Shown: positions 1 through 5,224, counted from the first letter of the stretch. The stretch is 5,233 bases of DNA from an uncultured Streptococcus sp. (GCF_938020365.1 NZ_CALIIB010000114.1:1-5233), one strand, 5' to 3'. Program-made: numbers and translations. The notes: generated from the letters alone by a model not told the origin.

Positions 1-1807
1 ATTCTCTCACGGTATGCTGACCGTCTCCGACGACATTGGCTGCTACTCGCAAGAGAACTGCCTCACACTGACCGTCTAAGACAAAGAAGCGGTATTCCGT
101 TCCAGCGATAAATTCCTCCACCAAGACGGCAGCGTCTTCTGAAAAAGCAATCTCCAAAGCCTTGCGATAGGCTTCCAGGCTAGCTGGTTCTTGGAAGATA
201 GAGATGCCCAGTCCGAAGTTGGTTGACTTGGGTTTGACAACAATTTGTCGGTTTTTAATCAAAGGATAGTAGGCCAGACCCTCTTCGAGAGAAGAAAATT
301 CTGCTCCAGCTGGAACGGGAAAGTCAGCTGCTGCCAAAATCTTTTTGGTGACTGTTTTATTGGCCATGGCTAGAGGGATGACATAGTTATCCTTGGAGGT
401 CATGTTTCCGTTTTTGACATACTCCACATGCTGACCGTGCCAAAGCTTGAGAAATTGGTCATTTTCATCTAAGATTTCGAGATGGAGTCCTTTCTGGAGA
501 GCGTCAAACATAAGCATTTGAGTGGACAGCTCCATCTTTTCGTAGCCCTTGAGGGCGTAGGGTGCAGTCCAGGCGTAATCTCGATATTCCCGTGCTTTTG
601 CCAGTCCAAATGCTGAGAGGGAGTTCTTCTCAATATGAGGCAATAATTGCCCTGCCAGAGTCAGTTTGGGCTCAGTCAGCGTAGCTCTGACTTGCGCTAG
701 CAATTGACGGTAGGCCTCAGGGAGATTGAAATGTTGGATCACATTTTCCATAGCTTGGAGAATAGCAGAGCTGTCGGCCTCTGCAGGTAGGGGCGTCAAG
801 GGGTGAGACAAAGCAACGGCATCGTTGAGAGCATGAGCCGCTTGTAGCTGTGTATCACTATCTGTCACATCATCCAGCCACAATAGAGCCAAGAGAAAGA
901 GATGGACCGTGTCCAAGGTTTCTTGACTGATGCCCAAAACGTCGAAAGGATTGAGGTCGAAACAGCGCAGTTCCAAGTAAGTAATGCCTTGTTCCAGATA
1001 GTCTCGATTTCGTTTTTGACCGCGAAAGCGCACAGGCGAGTAAAATTCCTTTTCTGCACTGAGGTCGCCAGACCCGACATAGGCCTCGATGTCCGAGACA
1101 TAGCTTTCCAGCGAGCGAAATGATACATGGATATGCTCGTCATTGACGTAGCCGTGCTGGCTATTTCGGAGTGAGCGGACAGGAGCCTCAACTGGCTCAT
1201 CGTAAAAGCCATTTTCTGCCAGTGGAGCCGCACCATAAAGATAGGTCAAGAACCAGCGGAAACGGAGGAAATTGCGAGCTAATTTGAGATAGAGGGCATT
1301 TTTGAAATCCTTGAAGGAAGAAAAGTTGCTAGCCTCAAAGAGAGTCGTCATCAAATCTTTTCCTAGCTCGATATTGTAATGAATGCCGGAAATGGTCTGG
1401 AGCCGTTTGCCGTATTTTTCCGCTAAACCTTGCCGATAATGGAGTTCGTAGGCATTTTCTAGGTGGGCAATTTCAATCTCGTCTTCTCGGAGTTGGGGAG
1501 GCATGGACAAGGGCCACATGAGTTCATCTTGGGGAATGGAGCGTCCAGCTACATCGGTGATGGCACCCAGCAGGCGGCGGGCCTCCTGAGTTGAAGAGGC
1601 GATGGGCGTAATCAATTCGAGCTGCTGCTCGCTAAAATCCGTCTGGATATAGGGATGAAAACTCCGAGAACCCAGAGAGCTGGGGTGGGGAGTTGAAGCC
1701 AGTGTCCCTGCCTCTGTCACGCGCAGGGATTCTCTTTCCAGTCCAAAAGTCGCCTGTAAGATCGGGCTGGCAGGGTCGAGCTTTTCAAGTAAACGATCAA
1801 TAGTCAT
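1..1807 (-). CDS. gshAB: Bifunctional glutamate-cysteine ligase / glutathione synthetase, 3' end outside window
   Basis: Makes glutathione in the cytoplasm in two ATP-dependent steps: joining glutamate to cysteine, then adding glycine. I translated the minus strand from ATG at 1807 to the window edge and found 602 codons with no stop or frameshift. The N-terminal part is a gamma-glutamylcysteine ligase domain (about residues 1-440), with GLERESLR at 22-29 and the region around YLELRCFDLNPFD further on. From about residue 463 an ATP-grasp domain begins, with VVKPKSTNFGLGI at 523-535 and AGTEYRFFVLDG at 568-579. This fusion is the GshF/GshAB type known from streptococci, Listeria and Pasteurella, usually about 750 residues, so roughly 150 residues lie off the left edge. 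An AAGGA motif 12 bases upstream (1820-1824) supports the start. The gene is divergent from purA. Function is assigned from family resemblance, and identity of the fusion is confident. Confidence 0.95.
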   Translation of the reverse strand, partial: MTIDRLLEKLDPASPILQATFGLERESLRVTEAGTLASTPHPSSLGSRSFHPYIQTDFSEQQLELITPIASSTQEARRLLGAITDVAGRSIPQDELMWPLSMPPQLREDEIEIAHLENAYELHYRQGLAEKYGKRLQTISGIHYNIELGKDLMTTLFEASNFSSFKDFKNALYLKLARNFLRFRWFLTYLYGAAPLAENGFYDEPVEAPVRSLRNSQHGYVNDEHIHVSFRSLESYVSDIEAYVGSGDLSAEKEFYSPVRFRGQKRNRDYLEQGITYLELRCFDLNPFDVLGISQETLDTVHLFLLALLWLDDVTDSDTQLQAAHALNDAVALSHPLTPLPAEADSSAILQAMENVIQHFNLPEAYRQLLAQVRATLTEPKLTLAGQLLPHIEKNSLSAFGLAKAREYRDYAWTAPYALKGYEKMELSTQMLMFDALQKGLHLEILDENDQFLKLWHGQHVEYVKNGNMTSKDNYVIPLAMANKTVTKKILAAADFPVPAGAEFSSLEEGLAYYPLIKNRQIVVKPKSTNFGLGISIFQEPASLEAYRKALEIAFSEDAAVLVEEFIAGTEYRFFVLDGQCEAVLLRVAANVVGDGQHTVRE

Positions 1808-1843
1808 TATGTTTTTCCGTCCTTAGTATAGTACTTTCAGTCT

Positions 1844-1872
1844 ATTATAAAAAAGGCTAGAAAACAACTATT
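1844..1872 (-). promoter_or_regulatory. Probable gshAB promoter
   Basis: On the minus strand a perfect TATAAT lies at 1849-1844, 36 bases before the gshAB start codon. No good -35 box stands at 17 bases; the nearest candidates are TAGTTG (1870-1865, 15-base spacing) and AT-rich sequence. It may be weak or need an activator. A second TATACT at 1830-1825 lies too close to the start codon to be preferred. Confidence 0.5.
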
Positions 1873-1889
1873 CGCTACGTTTTTGATGA

Positions 1890-1933
1890 ATTCCCGAACT
1901 TTTATTCCCATTTGTTGGATATATTTCGTGAAA
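1890..1933. promoter_or_regulatory. Candidate PurR operator (PurBox pair)
   Basis: Bases 1890-1902 (ATTCCCGAACTTT) match the Gram-positive PurBox AWWNCCGAACWWT at every position. A weaker inverted partner with a TTCG core lies at 1921-1933 (about 10 of 13 positions), leaving an 18-base gap; Bacillus PurBox pairs are usually 16-17 bases apart. Other TTCG cores occur at 1871-1874 and 1957-1960. The Bacillus/Lactococcus-type PurR senses PRPP and controls purine genes, so a site near purA makes sense. However, the best box is about 140 bases upstream of the purA start of transcription and only about 60 upstream of the gshAB one, so the target promoter is uncertain. Confidence 0.45.
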
Positions 1934-2000
1934 ATAGAAAATTTTAAAAAGAATTATTCGCTTTCAAAAGTGAAAATCCAAATTTAAAAGACACCTGATC

Positions 2001-2029
2001 TTGAAAAAAATTCAAAATTTTCTTATAAT
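2001..2029 (+). promoter_or_regulatory. purA promoter
   Basis: TTGAAA at 2001-2006 and TATAAT at 2024-2029 are separated by exactly 17 bases, a near-perfect sigma-A promoter in an AT-rich tract. Transcription should start near 2036, giving a purA leader of about 74 nt. Confidence 0.88.
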
Positions 2030-2047
2030 AAAGTGTAAGATACGTTT

Positions 2048-2099
2048 GCAGGTGAAACTCCTGCCTTGTAGATTAAGAAAGGAAGAGCTCTCGTAGCTC
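2048..2099 (+). promoter_or_regulatory. purA leader: two hairpins and a remote ribosome binding site
   Basis: The leader has a hairpin GCAGG/CCTGC (2048-2052 with 2060-2064) and a second one GAGCT/AGCTC (2085-2089 with 2095-2099, 5-base loop). The only good Shine-Dalgarno, AAAGGA at 2078-2083, is 26 bases before the ATG, which is too far in a linear message. Folding the second hairpin removes 15 bases and brings the effective spacing to 11. No alternative upstream start codon other than ATT exists in frame, so this hairpin probably sets the translation start. Confidence 0.55.
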
Positions 2100-2109
2100 A
2101 GACGAAATT

Positions 2110-3402
2110 ATGACATCAGTTGTTGTTGTAGGAACCCAATGGGGAGATGAAGGAAAAGGGAAAATTACGGATTTCCTTTCGGCCAATGCTGAAGTGATTG
2201 CCCGCTACCAAGGCGGTGACAATGCTGGACATACGATTGTGATTGACGGGAAAAAATATAAATTGCACTTGATTCCGTCAGGAATTTTCTTCCCAGAAAA
2301 GATCTCAGTGATCGGAAATGGGATGGTGGTCAATCCTAAATCTCTGGTCAAGGAGTTGGCTTATCTGCACGAAGAAGGTGTTACCACAGATAATTTGCGC
2401 ATTTCAGATCGTGCCCATGTCATCCTGCCTTACCATATCGAGCTGGATCGCCTGCAAGAGGAAGCTAAGGGCGACAATAAGATTGGTACCACGATCAAGG
2501 GAATCGGTCCTGCCTACATGGACAAGGCTGCGCGTGTTGGTATCCGCATCGCTGACCTTTTGGATAAAGACATTTTCAGAGAGCGCTTGGAGCGGAATCT
2601 AGCTGAGAAAAACCGCCTCTTTGAGAAATTGTATGATAGCCAAGCGATGAGCGTTGACGATATTTTTGAAGAATATTATGAATACGGTCAGCAAATCAAG
2701 CAGTATGTGACTGACACATCTGTCATCCTCAATGATGCGCTGGATCAAGGCAAGCGTGTCCTCTTTGAAGGGGCACAAGGCGTTATGCTGGATATTGACC
2801 AAGGGACCTATCCATTTGTAACCTCGTCTAATCCAGTTGCTGGTGGGGTAACGATCGGTTCAGGTGTTGGTCCAAGCAAGATTGACAAGGTAGTTGGTGT
2901 CTGCAAGGCCTATACGAGCCGTGTCGGTGATGGACCATTCCCAACAGAGCTGTTTGATGAAGTGGGCGACCGTATCCGCGAAGTAGGCCATGAATACGGT
3001 ACAACGACGGGCCGTCCGCGTCGGGTGGGCTGGTTTGACTCCGTTGTGATGCGCCACAGCCGCCGCGTATCAGGCATTACCAATCTTTCCCTCAACTCTA
3101 TTGACGTTTTGAGTGGTCTGGATACAGTCAAAATCTGTGTGGCCTATGACTTAGATGGGGAGCGAATCGACCATTATCCAGCAAGTTTGGAGCAGCTCAA
3201 GCGCTGCAAGCCAATCTATGAAGAATTGCCAGGTTGGTCAGAAGACATCACTGGTGTCCGCAGTCTAGAAGACCTGCCAGAAAATGCCCGCAATTATGTT
3301 CGCCGTGTCAGCGAACTGGTTGGAGTCCGCATTTCGACCTTCTCAGTCGGACCAGGTCGCGAGCAAACCAATATCTTGGAAAGTGTTTGGTCAAGTTTAT
3401 AA
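2110..3402 (+). CDS. purA: Adenylosuccinate synthetase
   Basis: Catalyses the GTP-dependent joining of IMP and aspartate to adenylosuccinate, the first committed step from IMP to AMP, in the cytoplasm. The 430-residue product has the usual family length and every signature I looked for: the N-terminal P-loop-like GDEGKGK at 12-18 with the expected catalytic Asp13; QGGDNAGHT at 34-42 with catalytic His41; GTTIKGIGPAY at 126-136 in the IMP-binding region; YGTTTGRPRR at 296-305, the mobile loop that closes over aspartate; and SVGPGREQT at 412-420 near the C terminus. No truncation or missing residue was seen. It has its own strong promoter, diverges from gshAB, and is followed by a structured element rather than an immediate neighbour, so it is probably monocistronic or only loosely coupled to the HAD gene. 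Purine control through a PurBox upstream is possible. Confidence 0.98.
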   Translation: MTSVVVVGTQWGDEGKGKITDFLSANAEVIARYQGGDNAGHTIVIDGKKYKLHLIPSGIFFPEKISVIGNGMVVNPKSLVKELAYLHEEGVTTDNLRISDRAHVILPYHIELDRLQEEAKGDNKIGTTIKGIGPAYMDKAARVGIRIADLLDKDIFRERLERNLAEKNRLFEKLYDSQAMSVDDIFEEYYEYGQQIKQYVTDTSVILNDALDQGKRVLFEGAQGVMLDIDQGTYPFVTSSNPVAGGVTIGSGVGPSKIDKVVGVCKAYTSRVGDGPFPTELFDEVGDRIREVGHEYGTTTGRPRRVGWFDSVVMRHSRRVSGITNLSLNSIDVLSGLDTVKICVAYDLDGERIDHYPASLEQLKRCKPIYEELPGWSEDITGVRSLEDLPENARNYVRRVSELVGVRISTFSVGPGREQTNILESVWSSL

Positions 3403-3415
3403 GCAAGTGAAGACA

Positions 3416-3596
3416 AGAGAGTGGGACAGAAATCGGTAATTCGTTAGAATTCGATTTCGTCGTCCCACCTCCGCACAGTTGAGTAGGGCTGTAAAAGCTG
3501 ATGGAATCAGCCTAGTAGAGCCCACTCAACCACTGCGTCTTGCTCGACAATCCAAAGACAATTGAGAGGCTAGGACTTTTGTCCCAGCCTCTTTTT
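3416..3596. repeat. Folded intergenic element, probable dispersed streptococcal repeat
   Basis: Nearly the whole purA-HAD spacer folds into three consecutive hairpins. Hairpin 1 (3421-3468) stacks GTGGGAC/GTCCCAC, GAAATCG/CGATTTC and AATTC/GAATT on a GTTA loop. Hairpin 2 (3478-3530) stacks GTTGAGT/ACTCAAC, GGGCT/AGCCC and GCTGAT/ATCAGC. Hairpin 3 (3565-3592) is terminator-like. The two ends are also complementary to each other: AGAG and TGGGAC at 3416-3427 can pair with GTCCCA and CTCT at 3581-3592. No ORF of note lies inside. From memory, very similar GTGGGACAGAAATCG...GTCCCAGCCTC elements recur between genes in several streptococci, but copy number cannot be tested in one window. Confidence 0.6.
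3565..3596 (+). terminator. Rho-independent terminator at the end of the repeat element
   Basis: AGAGGCT (3565-3571) pairs with AGCCTCT (3586-3592), and GGAC (3573-3576) with GTCC (3581-3584), around a TTTT loop with one A/C mismatch. The stem runs directly into five T residues (3592-3596). It probably ends the purA transcript. It stands only 20 bases before the HAD start codon, and no clear promoter is visible between them. Confidence 0.8.
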
Positions 3597-3616
3597 GAAA
3601 GCAGAAAGAGGAAAAA

Positions 3617-4273
3617 ATGTATCAAACGATTTTATTTGACCTAGACGGTACCTTGACCAATTCAGAACTAGGGATTACCAACTCGGTGGCCTATGCCTTA
3701 GGAAAATATGGGATCCAAGTGCCAGACAAGAAAGCCTTAAGAGTCTTCATCGGTCCGCCCTTGCAGGAGTCTTTTGAGCGCTTTTATGGATTTTCTAAGG
3801 AAGAATGTTTAAAGGCCATTGACTACTATCATGAGTATTTTTCTGAAAAAGGTCTTTATGAAAATGAGGTCTATCCAGGTATCCCTGACTTGTTGGCGTC
3901 TTTGAAGCAGGCTGGAAAACAGTTGATTGTAGCTACGTCAAAACCTGAAGAATTTTCCATTCAAATTCTCAAGCATTTTGGTTTGTATGACTATTTTGAT
4001 TTTGTCGCTGGTGCAACCATGGATAGAAAACGTAGTAAAAAATGCGATGTTATCCAGTATGCCTTAGAGCAAAATGGGATTACAGATTTGGCGCATACCA
4101 TCATGATTGGAGACAGGGAGCACGATGTGCTTGGCGCTCAAGCGCAAAAGCTTGATTCTATCGGCGTCCTTTATGGCTTTGGTAGCAGGGAAGAATTGGA
4201 AGAAGCCGGAGCCACTTATATTGCCCAAAAAGTTAGCGATATTGCTAAAATTATCAATATTCAAAAAGCTTAA
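3617..4273 (+). CDS. HAD-superfamily phosphatase (phosphoglycolate phosphatase / 5'-nucleotidase-like)
   Basis: A cytoplasmic Mg-dependent phosphatase of the haloacid dehalogenase fold. The 218-residue product shows motif I DLDGT at 8-12 (nucleophile Asp8, acid/base Asp10), motif II ATSK at 106-109 (Ser/Thr), a lysine-rich motif III around RKRSKK at 137-142, and motif IV GDREHD at 165-170. An alpha-helical C1 cap fits between residues about 14 and 82, with GPPL at 46-49, and the C-terminal YGFGSREELEEAGA is typical of Gph/PpaX-like members. Length is normal and the family is certain, but the substrate cannot be read from sequence: phosphoglycolate, nucleoside monophosphate or another small phosphate ester are all possible. 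GAGG at 3608-3611, five bases before the ATG, is a good ribosome binding site. With a terminator-like hairpin directly upstream and no visible promoter, expression may depend on read-through from purA. Its stop codon lies inside the CiaR site of the following small RNA. Confidence 0.9.
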   Translation: MYQTILFDLDGTLTNSELGITNSVAYALGKYGIQVPDKKALRVFIGPPLQESFERFYGFSKEECLKAIDYYHEYFSEKGLYENEVYPGIPDLLASLKQAGKQLIVATSKPEEFSIQILKHFGLYDYFDFVAGATMDRKRSKKCDVIQYALEQNGITDLAHTIMIGDREHDVLGAQAQKLDSIGVLYGFGSREELEEAGATYIAQKVSDIAKIINIQKA

Positions 4274-4301
4274 GTTTTATTTAAGATAGGCCAGCTATAC
4301 T
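4269..4301 (+). promoter_or_regulatory. CiaR-dependent promoter of the small RNA
   Basis: CTTAAG (4269-4274), a 5-base spacer TTTTA, and TTTAAG (4280-4285) match the published CiaR direct repeat NTTAAG-N5-WTTAAG exactly. A -10 box TATACT follows at 4296-4301, ten bases after the second half-site, which is the spacing seen in cia-activated promoters where the repeat replaces a -35 box. No -35 consensus is present. The HAD stop codon TAA (4271-4273) lies inside the first half-site. Transcription should start near 4308. Confidence 0.85.
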
Positions 4302-4307
4302 AGAAAC

Positions 4308-4395
4308 ATAAACAAAGACCTCCTAACTTTGTTTAAACCTCCTAAACTTTTTCATAATAATCTCCCATAAGAGTCGCCCAATCGGCGGCTTTTTT
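4308..4395 (+). ncRNA. Cia-dependent small RNA (csRNA family)
   Basis: A predicted 88-nt regulatory RNA made when the CiaRH two-component system is active; known family members act by base pairing over ribosome binding sites of mRNAs linked to competence and other functions. Evidence seen here: a CiaR promoter at the right distance; a 5' hairpin TAAACAAAG/CTTTGTTTA (4309-4317 with 4327-4335); a loop that displays ACCTCCT (4318-4324); a single-stranded middle with a second ACCTCCT (4337-4343) and TCTCCC (4361-4366); and a 3' terminator. Two terminal hairpins with exposed anti-Shine-Dalgarno sequence between or in them is the csRNA hallmark. No ORF explains the region. It cannot be named as a particular csRNA number from this window. 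The 5' end may be off by a base or two. Confidence 0.82.
4372..4395 (+). terminator. Terminator of the small RNA
   Basis: AGTCGCC (4372-4378) pairs with GGCGGCT (4384-4390), with one G-T wobble, on a 5-base loop, followed by a run of T residues (4390-4395). It forms the 3' hairpin of the csRNA, and could also stop any transcript coming through from the HAD gene. Confidence 0.88.
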
Positions 4396-4423
4396 GTGAG
4401 TCATAAGTTGCCTGTGGTATAAT
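4394..4423 (+). promoter_or_regulatory. tadA promoter with extended -10
   Basis: TGGTATAAT at 4415-4423 is a perfect extended -10 box. TTGTGA at 4394-4399, with 18-base spacing, overlaps the T-run of the preceding terminator. Transcription should start around 4430, which gives tadA a leader of about 25 nt. Confidence 0.8.
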
Positions 4424-4454
4424 GAACAAAGAAACTAAAAGGAAGAGGGAAGAG

Positions 4455-4922
4455 ATGGACTACACGATAGAGGAAAAAGAGATATTTATGCGGGAAGCTT
4501 TGAAGGAGGCAGAGATTGCCCTCGCCAATGATGAAATACCGATTGGCTGTGTTTTGGTCAAGGATGGTCAGATTATCGGACGCGGGCATAATGCACGTGA
4601 GGAGCTGCAGCGGGCGGTCATGCATGCGGAAATCATGGCGATTGAAGAGGCCAATCAGCGTGAAAATAGCTGGCGCCTGCTGGATACGACGCTTTTTGTC
4701 ACCATTGAGCCCTGTGTCATGTGTAGCGGGGCTATCGGTCTGGCTCGGATTCCAAAGGTGATCTATGGAGCGAAAAACCAGAAATTCGGGGCTGGGGGCA
4801 GTCTCTACGATATCCTGACGGATGAGCGCTTGAATCACCGCGTAGAGGTTGAAAGCGGCCTTTTAGAAGAAGAATGTGCGGCGATTATGCAGAACTTTTT
4901 CAGAAATCGCAGGAAAAAGTAG
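4455..4922 (+). CDS. tadA: tRNA-specific adenosine deaminase
   Basis: Deaminates adenosine 34 to inosine in the wobble position of tRNA-Arg(ACG), letting one tRNA read CGU, CGC and CGA codons; an essential cytoplasmic zinc enzyme in most bacteria. The 155-residue product carries the cytidine-deaminase-fold signature HAE at 57-59 (zinc ligand His57, proton shuttle Glu59) and PCVMC at 86-90 (zinc ligands Cys87, Cys90), plus GHNAREE around 44-50, which belongs to the tRNA-binding loop in this family. An ATG 33 bases upstream in frame (4422) overlaps the -10 box, so it cannot be in the transcript predicted here; ATG 4455 has GAGGGA at 4445-4450 five bases upstream and gives the usual streptococcal length. 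The C terminus NRRKK is basic. It lies just before the SRP RNA gene, as yaaJ does before scr in Bacillus. Confidence 0.96.
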   Translation: MDYTIEEKEIFMREALKEAEIALANDEIPIGCVLVKDGQIIGRGHNAREELQRAVMHAEIMAIEEANQRENSWRLLDTTLFVTIEPCVMCSGAIGLARIPKVIYGAKNQKFGAGGSLYDILTDERLNHRVEVESGLLEEECAAIMQNFFRNRRKK

Positions 4923-4928
4923 AGAAAA

Positions 4929-4958
4929 TTAGCCAAAAAAGAAAGTTTGTGTTATACT
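4929..4958 (+). promoter_or_regulatory. SRP RNA promoter
   Basis: TGTTATACT at 4950-4958 is an extended -10 box, with a poor -35 (TTAGCC, 4929-4934, 18-base spacing). It starts seven bases after the tadA stop codon, and the expected transcription start near 4964-4966 matches the 5' end of the SRP RNA fold. Confidence 0.7.
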
Positions 4959-4963
4959 AATTA

Positions 4964-5042
4964 GTGGAGCAACAGTTCTGCGTGAAGCGGGTCAGGGGAG
5001 GAATCCAGCAGCCCTAAGCGATTTGAACTGTGTGCTCTTTTT
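4964..5042 (+). ncRNA. ffs: Small signal recognition particle RNA (4.5S/scRNA type)
   Basis: The RNA scaffold of the signal recognition particle, which binds Ffh and targets nascent membrane and secreted proteins to FtsY. The conserved helix-8 region is plain: GGGTCAG (4990-4996), a GGA-GGAA-TCC tetraloop hairpin (4998-5007 region), and AGCAGCCC (5007-5014). These make the symmetric and asymmetric internal loops recognised by the Ffh M domain. The ends close through ACAGTT (4972-4977) with AACTGT (5026-5031) and GAGC (4967-4970) with GCTC (5034-5037), followed by five T residues (5038-5042) that serve as terminator. The length of about 79 nt indicates the short form without an Alu domain. The 5' end is approximate. 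Confidence 0.93.
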
Positions 5043-5078
5043 CTATGCCTCTTAACAAATCAACTCCGAAGGAGGAAG

Positions 5079-5123
5079 ATGAGTTTAGAGACATTGACGC
5101 AGTTTGAGCAAAGTGAGAACTAG
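5079..5123 (+). CDS. Possible 14-residue leader peptide, unrecognised
   Basis: ATG at 5079-5081 follows GAAGGAGGAAG (5068-5078), one of the best Shine-Dalgarno matches in the window, although its core lies only a few bases before the ATG. It opens a 14-codon frame, MSLETLTQFEQSEN, ending in TAG at 5121-5123. I know no such peptide. It is not rich in any one amino acid, so a classic amino-acid attenuator is not indicated. The stop codon falls in the 5' strand of a 10-bp RNA helix (5118-5127 with 5179-5188), so translation would disturb that fold. It could also be chance, or the start of a broken gene. Confidence 0.35.
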   Translation: MSLETLTQFEQSEN

Positions 5124-5224
5124 GTTCCGATATTTAAGAATCAAGCCTGTGTAAGGCGCAGATGAATATTGGAGCAGTGAATCTAGTTTGAACGGACCTG
5201 AAATGAATTCAGCTGACATCCAAT
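5091..5224 (+). other. Structured RNA candidate, probable cis-regulatory leader of an off-window gene
   Basis: No gene is recognised between the SRP RNA and the right edge, but the sequence folds strongly. AACTAGGTTC (5118-5127) pairs with GAATCTAGTT (5179-5188) over 10 bp with one G-T wobble. CGATATT (5128-5134) pairs with AATATTG (5165-5171). GCCT/AGGC (5145-5148 with 5154-5157) caps the structure with a GTGTA loop. CAGTT/AGCTG (5100-5104 with 5211-5215) and ATTG/CAAT (5093-5096 with 5221-5224) may extend it at the base, in competition with a local CTGAA/TTCAG hairpin (5198-5212). No promoter is obvious between 5043 and 5067, so it may depend on read-through of the SRP RNA terminator or be promoted within it. 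It does not match any riboswitch I can recognise. Confidence 0.4.

Noticed and set aside
865..1236. 123-residue minus-strand frame, and a 73-residue plus-strand frame at 902-1123
   Set aside because: Both overlap the continuous gshAB reading frame, which was checked codon by codon; they have no family features and are shadow frames.
2318..3131. Several frames of 65-94 residues inside purA on both strands
   Set aside because: They lie wholly within the well-supported purA gene and show no recognisable motifs or ribosome binding sites.
4064..4289. 66-residue minus-strand frame and 60-residue plus-strand frame over the 3' end of the HAD gene
   Set aside because: Overlap HAD motif IV and the C terminus in other frames; no independent support.
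4401..4838. 145-residue minus-strand frame opposite tadA, and an 81-residue plus-strand frame
   Set aside because: tadA has all its zinc-site motifs in its own frame; the others read as its shadows.
5023..5049. TTGAAC and TATGCC as a promoter for the region after the SRP RNA
   Set aside because: The spacing is 15 bases, the -10 is poor, and the -35 would be inside the SRP RNA closing helix; too weak to call.
5121..5130. CTAGGTTCCG, reminiscent of the start of guanidine-I (ykkC) riboswitches
   Set aside because: One base differs from the usual start, and the other conserved segment expected (GGTCCGAGAG-like) is absent.
5091..5224. T-box leader: a long stem with a TGAACGGACC stretch that could resemble a specifier loop
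   Set aside because: The conserved T-box antiterminator sequence is not in the window and the apical part does not match the usual stem I distal motifs, so the call cannot be supported without the sequence to the right.
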